The notes under the pieces: model-generated
Databases searched by the model: none
What the model saw: only the letters and a program-made list of their open reading frames with translations
Told to the model about the DNA's origin: nothing
In this document: positions 1 through 7,732 of the stretch, one piece after another
Numbering within the stretch: position 1 is the stretch's first letter
How the letters are laid out: the number at the start of each line of letters is the position of its first letter
DNA from: Streptomyces sp. APSN-46.1
GTDB lineage: Bacteria; Actinomycetota; Actinomycetes; Streptomycetales; Streptomycetaceae
Direction: 5' to 3'
Assembly (NCBI RefSeq): GCF_022815725.1
Contig: NZ_JALGRF010000018.1
Location: 1-52,644, forward strand
Length of the DNA stretch: 52,644 nt
Program-made: the position numbers and the translations under genes

Positions 1-1
1 A

Positions 2-263
2 TCCAGCCTCGCCGGCGTTTGAGGCGCGGGTCCGGGCGGAGCCCGGTGCCCGGCGGAGCCGGGGTTCGGGGGGGGGGCCCCCCCCCCCCCCCGCGCCCCA
101 ACCCCCCCCGCCGCGGGGGGGTGGGGCCGCCCACGTACCCCCGCCGGGCCCCCCCCCGGGGGGGTTGGGCGGGCGGGGCGCGGGGGGCCCCGGGTCCCCG
201 GCGGCGCGGGGTTTCCTGGGGCTCCGCCCCAGACCCCGCGCCTCAAACGCCGGCGAGGCTGGA
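2..263. repeat. Inverted repeat flanking a G/C-homopolymer intergenic stretch
   Basis: Bases 2-30 are an exact reverse complement of 235-263, and the match continues imperfectly inward. The core of the arm is CCAGCCTCGCCGGCG followed by TTTGAGG. A related sequence occurs at 34972-35070 in this window, so this is a dispersed intergenic element. Between the arms are long G and C runs (about 61-130) and no credible gene. Homopolymers of this length are prone to sequencing error. Nothing else is visible in 1-293. Confidence 0.75.
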
Positions 264-293
264 TTGGCTGCCACCGTCATGATCCGCGGCCTG

Positions 294-1691
294 TCACACG
301 GCGGGCACGCAGCGGCCCTCTTCCGTGCGGTACTGCCACTTCGCGCCGTCCGCGACGAGTTCCCTCACCGCGCGGACGAAGCGGTCCACGTGCTCGTCGG
401 GGGTGCCGGCGCCGAAGCTGACGCGGATGGCGTTGAGGGACCTCTCCCCCGGCGCCGCCTCCGGCGCTCCGCATTCGCCCTGGGCCTGCGGCTCGCTGCC
501 CAGCAGGGTGCGGACCAGCGGGTGGGCGCAGAACAGGCCGTCGCGCACGCCGATTCCGTACTCGGCCGACAGCGCGGCGGCGAAGTGGGAGCTGTTCCAG
601 CCGTCCACGACGAAGGAGATGACGCCGACGCGCGGGGCGTCGTCCCCGAAGAGGGAGAGGACGCGGACCGCCGGGACCTCCGCCAGGCCCTCGCGGACCT
701 TGGCGATGAGCAGGCGCTCCCGGGCGACGAGGTTCTCGAACCCGGCCTCGTTCAGCGCGCGGCAGGCGGAGGCGATGGAGTAGACGCCGATGACGTTCGG
801 CGAACCCGCCTCGTGACGGGCGGCCGTGGTGTGCCACTCCACGTCCACGCCGCCGTCCTCGCGCCGCGCGACCTTGCGGGAGGCCCCGCCGCCGGCCAGG
901 TACGGCTCGGCCTCCTGGAGCCAGTCCGCGCGGCCGGCGAGGACGCCCGACCCGAAGGGCGCGTAGAGCTTGTGGCCGGAGAAGGCGACCCAGTCCACGT
1001 CGAGGTCCCGGACCGAGACGGGGTGATGGGGGGCCAGCTGGGCGGCGTCCAGGACGATCCGCGCGCCGTGGGCGTGCGCGGCGGCGGCGAGTTCCTTCAC
1101 CGGCCACAGCTCGCCGGTGACGTTGGAGGCACCGGTGACGCAGACCAGCGCCGGGCCGTACGGGTCGCGGTCGGCCAGCGCCCGCTCCAGGGTGGCGACG
1201 GCCTCGCCCGGGGTCCTCGGGGCGTTGAGGTACGTGACCCGCGCGTCCACCCACGGCAGCAGCGAGGCGTGGTGCTCGGTCTCGAAGACGAACACCTGGC
1301 AGTCGGCCGGCAGCACGGAGGCCAGCAGGTTCAGCGAGTCGGTGGTGGACCGGGTGAAGATCACCTGGTCGGCGGGGCGGCAGTCGAGGAACTCGGCGAC
1401 CGTGACCCGGCTCTGCTCGAAGAGGTCCGTCGAGAGCTGGGAGAGGTAGCCCGCGCCGCGGTGCACGCTGCCGTAGTACGGGGCGTACGCGGCCACGTCG
1501 TCCCAGACCCGCTGGAGCGCGGGGGCGCTGGCCGCGTAGTCGAGGGCCGCGTAGGTGACCTCGCCCCCGGTGACCAGCGGGACGGTCACGTCCCGGCCGA
1601 GGACGGCGAGCGGCTCGACGGCGGCGGAAACGGAGACGGAGACGGAGGTGGCGGCGTTCACGGAGGTGGCGGCGTTCAGGGTTGCGGACAT
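294..1691 (-). CDS. PLP-dependent class V aminotransferase / cysteine desulfurase-like enzyme
   Basis: This 465-residue protein has the fold-type I layout of the class V (SufS/NifS-like) family. A conserved Asp lies in IVLDAAQ (about residue 215) and the PLP-binding Lys in FSGHKLYAPFG (about 241). A Cys in the C-terminal half (LFCAHP) could be the sulfur-carrying residue, but the exact substrate is not evident. The start is the ATG at 1691, preceded by GGGAG; an in-frame GTG at 1802 lacks a ribosome site. The first 25 residues are low-complexity Ala/Ser/Val/Thr encoded by tandem repeats, and the catalytic fold begins after them. The gene lies downstream of a SAM-IV-type riboswitch, so control by S-adenosylmethionine and a role in sulfur amino acid metabolism are inferred. 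Other readings are a cysteine lyase or an EgtE-like enzyme. Confidence 0.85.
   Translation of the reverse strand: MSATLNAATSVNAATSVSVSVSAAVEPLAVLGRDVTVPLVTGGEVTYAALDYAASAPALQRVWDDVAAYAPYYGSVHRGAGYLSQLSTDLFEQSRVTVAEFLDCRPADQVIFTRSTTDSLNLLASVLPADCQVFVFETEHHASLLPWVDARVTYLNAPRTPGEAVATLERALADRDPYGPALVCVTGASNVTGELWPVKELAAAAHAHGARIVLDAAQLAPHHPVSVRDLDVDWVAFSGHKLYAPFGSGVLAGRADWLQEAEPYLAGGGASRKVARREDGGVDVEWHTTAARHEAGSPNVIGVYSIASACRALNEAGFENLVARERLLIAKVREGLAEVPAVRVLSLFGDDAPRVGVISFVVDGWNSSHFAAALSAEYGIGVRDGLFCAHPLVRTLLGSEPQAQGECGAPEAAPGERSLNAIRVSFGAGTPDEHVDRFVRAVRELVADGAKWQYRTEEGRCVPAV
1625..1678. repeat. Tandem 6-bp and 18-bp repeats in the 5' end of the aminotransferase gene
   Basis: Four CGGARR hexamers (1625-1648) abut a perfect 18-bp tandem duplication (1643-1660 and 1661-1678). 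They encode Ser-Val dipeptides and two copies of Asn-Ala-Ala-Thr-Ser-Val just after the start codon. All units are multiples of three, so changes in copy number keep the reading frame. Confidence 0.85.
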
Positions 1692-1833
1692 GGCGGTATC
1701 TCCCGGCAGGCAGGGCTGAATGGCTTCGGTTGCCCGTACGCGGGTACGCCTCGTCGGCCGTCCGGGGTACGGGGAAGTCCTCGGAACTGAAGGGGGGTAC
1801 ACGAAAGAGACCCGGATCCGAGGGATGAAGAAG

Positions 1834-1847
1834 GGGCGGAGTCGCCC
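1834..1847 (-). terminator. Possible attenuator hairpin downstream of the riboswitch
   Basis: A GC-rich 5-bp stem (GGGCG / CGCCC) is followed on the minus strand by a pyrimidine-rich CTTCTTC. It lies between the SAM-IV-type aptamer and the aminotransferase start, where an expression platform would be. The stem is short and has no U-run, so the call is weak. Confidence 0.3.
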
Positions 1848-1878
1848 TATCGCATTCGCTTGCTCACGGAAAACGCTC

Positions 1879-2025
1879 CTCGAGAGACCAGGACCCCTGG
1901 TGTCGAGGGATCCGCGCTTGCCGTAGGCCTTGCTGCCTACGACCTGGTCATCACCCGGGGCACCCCGCCACGGAAGGAGGGTTGCCGGACAGCAAGCCGG
2001 GGCCTACACGCTGTCACTCGTGACC
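1879..2025 (-). promoter_or_regulatory. SAM-IV-type S-adenosylmethionine riboswitch
   Basis: Read on the minus strand, the leader opens with GGTCACGAGTG (from 2025), then carries CCGGCAACC (1980-1988) and GGGGTGCCCCGGGTGATGACC (1966-1946). The GGTCA at 2025-2021 pairs with TGACC at 1950-1946 as the closing stem. A further hairpin with stem GTAGGC/GCCTAC lies at 1923-1940, and a long hairpin at 1879-1907. These blocks and their order match what I recall of the actinobacterial SAM-IV aptamer, which shares the SAM-I binding core. It precedes the aminotransferase by about 190 nt. The aptamer core is 1946-2025; the 3' limit is approximate. In this family, SAM binding lowers expression of the downstream gene. 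Confidence 0.85.
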
Positions 2026-2033
2026 TGTTCAGC

Positions 2034-2061
2034 ATCCTGCCACAAGATCCCCCGATCGCAA
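2034..2061 (-). promoter_or_regulatory. Candidate promoter for the riboswitch transcript
   Basis: On the minus strand, TTGCGA (2061-2056) and CAGGAT (2039-2034) are 16 nt apart, a plausible sigma-70/HrdB-type -35 and -10 pair. The predicted start of transcription would fall at about 2026, exactly at the 5' edge of the riboswitch. Confidence 0.5.
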
Positions 2062-2063
2062 GA

Positions 2064-2088
2064 CCCCGGTCCGAATGGCGGACCGGGG
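2064..2088 (-). terminator. Rho-independent-type terminator after trpD
   Basis: A perfect 9-bp stem (CCCCGGTCC / GGACCGGGG) with a 7-nt loop sits 16 nt past the trpD stop. There is no strong U-tract, which is usual in streptomycetes. Confidence 0.7.
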
Positions 2089-2103
2089 CCTTGGCTCGAA
2101 ACA

Positions 2104-3168
2104 TCAGGCGTTGCTGGCCGTGACCCACCGCTCCAGCGCGGCCCGCGCCGCGCCCGAGTCGATGGACTCGGCCGCACGGGCGATCCCGGCGGCGATCTGC
2201 TCCTCCAACGACCCGGTCCCCGGGTCCAGCGCCACCAGCGCCGCCGCCGAGTTCAGCAGCACCGCGTCACGGACCGGGCCCGTCTCCCCCGCCAGCAGGC
2301 GCCGCGCGACGTCCGCGTTGTACGAGGGGTCCCCGCCGGCCAGGGCGGAGACCTCCACCAGGGGGATACCGACGTCGCGCGGGTCGAAGGACTGCTCCGC
2401 GACCCGGCCGTCGCGGACCCACCACACCCGGGAGGTGGCGGTGGTCGTCAGCTCGTCGAGGCCGTCGTCACCCCGGAAGACCAGCGCCGAGGAGCCCCGC
2501 TCGGCGAGCACGCCCGCGACGATCGGGGCCACCCGGGGGTCGGCCACACCGGTGGCCTGGGCCCGTACCCGCGCCGGGTTCGTCAGGGGGCCGAGGAAGT
2601 TGAAGGTGGTCCGGATCCCCAGCTCCTTGCGGGCCGCGGCCACGTGCCGCAACGCCGGGTGGAACTTCACCGCGAAGCAGAAGGTGATGCCGGCCTCCTC
2701 GACGACCTCCACCACCCGCGCCGGGGTCAGGTCCAGGTTGACGCCGAGCTTCTCCAGCACGTCCGAGGACCCGCTCGCGGAGGACGCGGCCCGGTTGCCG
2801 TGCTTGACCACCTTGGCGCCCGTACCGGCCACCACGATCGCCGACATCGTCGAGATGTTGACCGTCTTGGCCCCGTCGCCGCCCGTGCCGACGATGTCCA
2901 CCGTCCGGCCCGGCACCTCGATCAGGTTGGCGTGGGCGTACATGGCACGCACCATGCCGGTGATCTCCGCGACCGTCTCCCCCTTGGCCCGCAGCGCGAC
3001 CGCGAAGCCCGCGATCTGGGCGTCGGTGGCTTCCCCCCGCATGATCCGGTCCATCGCCCACGCCGTGTCGTCCGCGCCGAGGTCCTGTCCCGTCAGCAGG
3101 GCGTCGAGGAGGCCCGGCCAGCCGCGTGCCGCCACGCTGTCGCCGCCTGCCGGGGTCACAACGTTCAT
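2104..3168 (-). CDS. trpD: Anthranilate phosphoribosyltransferase
   Basis: This 354-residue enzyme transfers phosphoribose from PRPP to anthranilate in tryptophan synthesis. The family motif DIVGTGGDGAKTVNIST is present, followed by KHGNRAASSASGSSDVLEKLG, and the length is normal. The ATG at 3168 is preceded by AGGAGCGGACC, which settles the start over an upstream GTG at 3213. It is a single gene between two terminators, next to the cytochrome bc1 genes and away from other trp genes, as is usual in Streptomyces. Confidence 0.97.
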   Translation of the reverse strand: MNVVTPAGGDSVAARGWPGLLDALLTGQDLGADDTAWAMDRIMRGEATDAQIAGFAVALRAKGETVAEITGMVRAMYAHANLIEVPGRTVDIVGTGGDGAKTVNISTMSAIVVAGTGAKVVKHGNRAASSASGSSDVLEKLGVNLDLTPARVVEVVEEAGITFCFAVKFHPALRHVAAARKELGIRTTFNFLGPLTNPARVRAQATGVADPRVAPIVAGVLAERGSSALVFRGDDGLDELTTTATSRVWWVRDGRVAEQSFDPRDVGIPLVEVSALAGGDPSYNADVARRLLAGETGPVRDAVLLNSAAALVALDPGTGSLEEQIAAGIARAAESIDSGAARAALERWVTASNA

Positions 3169-3258
3169 GGTCCGCTCCTGTGCTAGTGGGCCGCCCCCGT
3201 ACTCGCTGCCCACGTCGAATGGGAAGGGCTTCAGCCTATCCAGCCCCGGGGACGGCGA

Positions 3259-3289
3259 AGAGCCCCGTCCAGACGCTGGACGGGGCTCT
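3259..3289 (-). terminator. Terminator after the qcrCAB operon
   Basis: A 12-bp perfect stem (AGAGCCCCGTCC / GGACGGGGCTCT) with a 7-nt loop lies about 60 nt beyond the qcrB stop. Confidence 0.8.
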
Positions 3290-3346
3290 CACCGTGGCGA
3301 CACCAGGACTGACCGGAATCAGTCCCTCATGCGGTCGTGCGGGGGA

Positions 3347-4975
3347 TCAGTGGTGGCCGTGGCCGCTCTGGATCTCCGTGTACTCCTCAACCGTGGGCTT
3401 CGGAATCTGGCTGTCTTCCGCGTAGTAGCCCTTGCTGAGCTTGGCGCGCAGCTTCTCGGTGCGCGTCACCTTGCGCTCGACACCGTTCTCGTCGACCGTC
3501 GGGCCGATCTCGGCCGGCTTGTACTGCTCGTGCGAGGTGAGCGTGTGCAGCTGGCCCTGCGAGAGCGGCTCGTGGACCTCGACGAACTCACCGTGCGGCA
3601 GGCGCTTGATGATGCCGGTCTCGCGACCGTGCAGCACCTTGTCCCGGTCCCGGCGCTGGAGGCCGAGGCAGATCCGCTTGGTGATGACGAAGGCGATGAC
3701 CGGACCGACGAAGAACGCGATGCGGGCGAACCAGGTGATCGCGTTGATCGACATGTGGAAGTACTGCGCGAACATGTCGTTTCCACCGGCGATCAGCAGA
3801 ATGACGTACCACGTCAGCCAGGCCACACCGAAGCCCGTCCGGGTCGGGACGTTGCGCGGGCGGTCCAGGATGTGGTGCTCGCGCTTGTCGCCGGTGACCC
3901 AGGACTCGATGAACGGGTACACCGCGATCGCGGCCAGGACCAGCGGGAAGATCACCAGCGGGACGAACACGCCCAGGACGAGCGTGTGGCCCCAGAGGTT
4001 GATCTCCCAGCCGGGCATGGCACGGATCAGGCCTTCGGAGAAGCCCATGTACCAGTCGGGCTGCGCACCGGTGGACACGTGGTCCGGGCGGTACGGGCCG
4101 AGCGCCCAGATCGGGTTGATCGAGGCGATCGCCGAGATGGCCGCGATGACACCGAAGACCAGGAAGAAGAAGCCTCCGGCCTTGGCCATGTAGACCGGCA
4201 GCAGCGGCATGCCGACGACGTTGTTGTTCGTCTTGCCGGGGCCCGCGAACTGGGTGTGCTTGTGGTAGAAGACCAGGATCAGGTGGGCCACCAGCAGGCC
4301 CATCATGATGCCGGGCAGCAGCAGGATGTGGATCGAGTAGAACCGCGCGACGAAGTCGCCGCCCGGGAACTCTCCGCCGAAGAGGAAGAACGACAGGTAC
4401 GTGCCGACGATCGGCACGGACAGGATCGCGCCCTCCATGAAGCGGACACCGGTGCCCGAGAGCAGGTCGTCCGGCAGCGAGTAACCGGTGAAACCGGTGA
4501 ACATGCCGAGGACCAGCAGCAGGAAGCCGAAGATCCAGTTGATCTCGCGCGGCTTGCGGAACGCGCCGGTGAAGAAGACGCGCATCATGTGCACGAGCAT
4601 GGCCGCGACGAAGATCAGCGCCGCCCAGTGGTGGATCTGCCGGATGAGCAGACCGCCGCGGACGTCGAAGCTGATGTCGAGGGTCGAGGCGAAGGCCTCG
4701 GACATCAGCACGCCCTGCATCGGGACGTACGAGCCGTGGTACACGACCTCGTTCATGCTCGGGTGGAAGAACAGCGTCAGGTACACACCCGTGAGGATGA
4801 TGATGATGAAGCTGTAGAGGGCGATCTCACCCAGCATGAAGGACCAGTGGTCCGGGAAGATCTTGCGCATGTTCGACTTGGCGAGCGTGTAGATGCCCAG
4901 GCGGCCGTCCGCCCAGTCGGCTACGCGTTCGCCTGCCGGCGCCGCTTTGCGCTTGTTGTTGTCGGGGGTGCTCAT
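3347..4975 (-). CDS. qcrB: Cytochrome bc1 complex cytochrome b subunit
   Basis: This 542-residue membrane protein is the diheme cytochrome b of the actinobacterial bc1 complex, which oxidises menaquinol and passes electrons to QcrC and the aa3 oxidase. It shows the N-terminal cytochrome b helices with paired heme-ligand His residues (HHWAALIFVAAMLVHMMR), the SLPDDLLSGTG segment, and GAQPDWYMGFSEG in the quinol-oxidation half. The C-terminal 120 residues are hydrophilic and extend beyond a mitochondrial cytochrome b, as is typical in actinobacteria. Its ATG overlaps the qcrA stop by 4 nt, indicating translational coupling. Confidence 0.97.
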   Translation of the reverse strand: MSTPDNNKRKAAPAGERVADWADGRLGIYTLAKSNMRKIFPDHWSFMLGEIALYSFIIIILTGVYLTLFFHPSMNEVVYHGSYVPMQGVLMSEAFASTLDISFDVRGGLLIRQIHHWAALIFVAAMLVHMMRVFFTGAFRKPREINWIFGFLLLVLGMFTGFTGYSLPDDLLSGTGVRFMEGAILSVPIVGTYLSFFLFGGEFPGGDFVARFYSIHILLLPGIMMGLLVAHLILVFYHKHTQFAGPGKTNNNVVGMPLLPVYMAKAGGFFFLVFGVIAAISAIASINPIWALGPYRPDHVSTGAQPDWYMGFSEGLIRAMPGWEINLWGHTLVLGVFVPLVIFPLVLAAIAVYPFIESWVTGDKREHHILDRPRNVPTRTGFGVAWLTWYVILLIAGGNDMFAQYFHMSINAITWFARIAFFVGPVIAFVITKRICLGLQRRDRDKVLHGRETGIIKRLPHGEFVEVHEPLSQGQLHTLTSHEQYKPAEIGPTVDENGVERKVTRTEKLRAKLSKGYYAEDSQIPKPTVEEYTEIQSGHGHH

Positions 4976-6030
4976 CCGCGCTCCCAGAATGCAGGACCGA
5001 CGGGCTCTTCGAAGTCGCCGAGCGCCTCGAGGAAGCCTTCGTCATTGACGCCGATCCGCAGCTGCGGAAGCGCGTGACCAGCGGGGCCGAAGATGACTCG
5101 GGCGCCGTCGGAGAGGTCGAAGGTGGACTGGTGGCACGGGCAGAGCACGTGGTGCGTCTGCTGCTCGTACAGGCTGATCGGGCAGCCGACGTGGGTGCAG
5201 ATCTTGGAGTAGGCCACGATCCCGTCGTGGGACCACTCCAGCTCCTGCTTGTCCTTGATGTCCTCCGGCTGGATACGGACGATCATCAGGGCGGCCTTGG
5301 CGATCTGGATCTGGAAGTCGTGCTGGTCCTCCTCCAGGCCTTCCGGCATGGCGAAGGTCAGCGAACCGACCTGCACGTCCTCGGGACGCAGCGGCTCCAT
5401 CGTGTTCTGGTTGATGAGCAGCTTGCCCCTCGCCCAGACGGTCTTGCGGAGCTTGAGCTCGGGCAGCGGGCCCAGGTCGCGCAGGATCACGACGGCGGAC
5501 AGCGGCAGCAGGGCCAGCGCGCCGAGCATCGTGTTGCGGATGAGCGGGCGGCGGCCGATGCCGGACTCGTTCGCGCCGTCGGCGAAGTCCTGCATGACCT
5601 TCGCCTTGAGCTCCGGCGGCGCCGCGATCGCGTGGCGCTCGTCGGCGACCTCCACGTCGGACATCAGGGTGCGGGCCCAGTGGACCGCGCCCGCGCCGAT
5701 GCAGAAGAGGGCGGTGCCCAGGGTCATGCCGAGGGCGAAGTTGAGCGCGCTCACCTTCCCGATGGGGAAGATGAAAACGATCTTGTCGACCGGGAAGGTC
5801 ACGTAGGAGGCGATGAAGCCGATCGTGGCGAGCATCGACAGCGTGAACAGCATGGCCACGGTGCGCTCGGAGCGCTTCGCGGCCCGCTCGTCGATGTCCT
5901 GGATGCGCGGCTTGTGGACCGGCAGGCCGGGGTCGGCGAACGGGTCGACCGCCACCGCTACACCACCGTGGTGCGCGTCGCCCTGCTCACTCGGCAGGTG
6001 CTTCTCTTCGGGAATGTCTTGGCTACTCAT
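4972..6030 (-). CDS. qcrA: Cytochrome bc1 complex Rieske iron-sulfur subunit
   Basis: This 352-residue subunit carries the 2Fe-2S cluster. The cluster-binding motifs CTHVGC and CPCHQS are intact in the C-terminal domain. Three hydrophobic helices precede it (about residues 60-180), the actinobacterial form; mitochondrial Rieske proteins have one. It overlaps qcrC upstream and qcrB downstream by 4 nt each, so the three bc1 subunits are probably made from one message. Confidence 0.97.
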   Translation of the reverse strand: MSSQDIPEEKHLPSEQGDAHHGGVAVAVDPFADPGLPVHKPRIQDIDERAAKRSERTVAMLFTLSMLATIGFIASYVTFPVDKIVFIFPIGKVSALNFALGMTLGTALFCIGAGAVHWARTLMSDVEVADERHAIAAPPELKAKVMQDFADGANESGIGRRPLIRNTMLGALALLPLSAVVILRDLGPLPELKLRKTVWARGKLLINQNTMEPLRPEDVQVGSLTFAMPEGLEEDQHDFQIQIAKAALMIVRIQPEDIKDKQELEWSHDGIVAYSKICTHVGCPISLYEQQTHHVLCPCHQSTFDLSDGARVIFGPAGHALPQLRIGVNDEGFLEALGDFEEPVGPAFWERG

Positions 6031-6836
6031 GACTTCTTGGCCTTAGCGGTGTGGGCCGCGACCCAGACGGCGACAGCGATCAGCGCACCCAGACCGAAGA
6101 TCCAGCCGAACAGACCCTCGGAGACGGGGCCGAGGCCACCGAGCTTCAGGCCACCGGGGCTGGTCGACTTCTCGCCGTTGACGTTCTGGATGTACGCGAT
6201 GATGTCCTTCTTCTGCTTCTCCGGCATGGTGCTGTCCGGGAAGGAGGGCATGTTCTGCGGGCCGGTGAGCATGGCCTCGTAGACGTGCTTCGGCGAGACG
6301 CCCTCGAGGTTGGGGGCGTACTTGCCGTTCGTCAGCGCGCCGCCCTCGCCGGTGAAGTTGTGGCACTGCGCGCAGTTGTTGCGGAACAGCTCACCACCCT
6401 TGGCGATGTCGGCGCCCGCCGGGTCGTACTGCTTCTCGGACGGCACGCTCGGGCCGGCACCGAGGGACGCGATGTACGCGGCCAGCTGGTCCGTCTGCGC
6501 CTGGGTGTAGACGACGGGCTTCTTCGGCACCTGGACGCCGGGCTGCTGGGCGGGCATGCGGCCCGTGCTCACCTGGAAGTCGACGGCCGCAGCGCCGACG
6601 CCGACCAGGCTCGGGCCGTCAGAGGAACCCTGACCGCCGGTTCCGTGGCAGCTTGCGCAACCCACGGCGTAGAGCTTGGCACCCTCCTCGATGGCGAGGG
6701 ACTGGGCGGTTTCTTCGGCCTGCGCCTTGCCTGCGGGCGCGAAGGCGGAGTACAGCCCCCCAGTGGCCGCCAGCGCGAGGAGTAGAACGACGACCGCCGC
6801 CAGCGGATGGCGTCGTCGTGCGGAGAGCTTTTTCAC
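6027..6836 (-). CDS. qcrC: Cytochrome bc1 complex diheme cytochrome c subunit
   Basis: This 269-residue membrane-anchored cytochrome c has two CxxCH heme sites (CASCHGTGG and CAQCHNFTG). Met-containing segments that could be sixth ligands follow each. An N-terminal helix and a C-terminal helix anchor it. The diheme form links the bc1 complex directly to the aa3 oxidase in actinobacteria, so no soluble cytochrome c is needed. The gene follows ctaE by 76 nt on the same strand. Confidence 0.96.
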   Translation of the reverse strand: MKKLSARRRHPLAAVVVLLLALAATGGLYSAFAPAGKAQAEETAQSLAIEEGAKLYAVGCASCHGTGGQGSSDGPSLVGVGAAAVDFQVSTGRMPAQQPGVQVPKKPVVYTQAQTDQLAAYIASLGAGPSVPSEKQYDPAGADIAKGGELFRNNCAQCHNFTGEGGALTNGKYAPNLEGVSPKHVYEAMLTGPQNMPSFPDSTMPEKQKKDIIAYIQNVNGEKSTSPGGLKLGGLGPVSEGLFGWIFGLGALIAVAVWVAAHTAKAKKS

Positions 6837-6912
6837 GGATTACCCCGGTGTCAGGATCTTCTGCGTCGGTGTGTCTGGATGGAGTGCCGGGCCCCGCCCG
6901 GCGACGTATTCG

Positions 6913-7533
6913 CTACTTGATCAGGTAGATCGTGGCGAAGAGGCCGATCCAGACGACGTCGACGAAGTGCCAGTAGTAGGACACGACGATGGCCGACGTG
7001 GCCTGTTCGTGGGTGAACCTCTTGGCCGCGTACGTCCGGCCGAGGACCAGCAGGAAGGCGATGAGACCGCCCGTCACGTGCAGACCGTGGAAGCCGGTGG
7101 TCAGGTAGAACACCGAGCCGTACGGACCGGACGAGAGGCTCAGGCCCTCGTGCTTGACCAGCTCGGTGTACTCGAACACCTGGCCGCCAATGAAGATCGC
7201 ACCCATGACGAACGTGATGATGAACCACGTCCGGAGCTTCTTCACGTCACCGCGCTCGGCGGCGAAGACGCCGAGCTGGCAGGTGAGCGAGGAGAGCACC
7301 AGGATCGTCGTGTTCGTCGCCGAGAAGGGCAGATTCAGGAATGAAGCCTGTTCTGTCCAGTACTCGGTGCCTGTCACGGATCGCAGGGTGAAGTACATCG
7401 CGAAGAGGGCCGCGAAGAACATCAGCTCGGAACTCAACCAGATGATGGTTCCGACGCTGACGAGGTTCGGCCGGTTGACCGTCGGGTGCGCGTGCCCGGT
7501 ATCTACTGTCGTTGCTGTCGCCACGACCGACAT
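6913..7533 (-). CDS. ctaE: Cytochrome c oxidase subunit III
   Basis: This 206-residue, five-helix membrane protein is of the short actinobacterial subunit III type. Recognisable segments are IIWLSSELMFFAALFAMYF near the N-terminus and GFHGLHVTGGLIAF in the second half. It stands at the head of the ctaE-qcrC-qcrA-qcrB cluster. The start ATG at 7533 lies inside a perfect inverted repeat (7524-7544), and I see only a weak ribosome site upstream (GAGGGCGGG, far from the start). This suggests translation of this cluster may be regulated or use an unusual start. Confidence 0.95.
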   Translation of the reverse strand: MSVVATATTVDTGHAHPTVNRPNLVSVGTIIWLSSELMFFAALFAMYFTLRSVTGTEYWTEQASFLNLPFSATNTTILVLSSLTCQLGVFAAERGDVKKLRTWFIITFVMGAIFIGGQVFEYTELVKHEGLSLSSGPYGSVFYLTTGFHGLHVTGGLIAFLLVLGRTYAAKRFTHEQATSAIVVSYYWHFVDVVWIGLFATIYLIK

Positions 7534-7544
7534 TATGTCGGTCG
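7524..7544. promoter_or_regulatory. Perfect inverted repeat spanning the ctaE start codon
   Basis: CGACCGACA-TTA-TGTCGGTCG: two 9-bp arms around a 3-nt spacer, with the ctaE start codon (7533-7531) at its centre. It could be an operator for a dimeric repressor or an mRNA hairpin that hides the start codon. It is at the 5' end of a gene, so it is not a terminator. Confidence 0.6.
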
Positions 7545-7661
7545 CTTATCCCGCCCTCACCCCGGGGGGTGCCGTTCGGAGTGTCCAAGGGGTGTGCAAG
7601 GCCCGAACGGCCCATCAGACGGCCCCTGTGCGATGTCTCGCGGGACATGGACGAACCGATG

Positions 7662-7688
7662 TTGACACCGGGTCGGACGGAGTAGCAT
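7662..7688 (+). promoter_or_regulatory. Candidate promoter for the receiver-like gene
   Basis: TTGACA (7662-7667) and TAGCAT (7683-7688) are 15 nt apart. This is shorter than the ideal 17, so the pairing is tentative. It lies 45 nt upstream of the start at 7733. Confidence 0.4.
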
Positions 7689-7732
7689 CCCGCGCAACAT
7701 CAACGTGACTCACGTGACATGTGGAGGACGAA

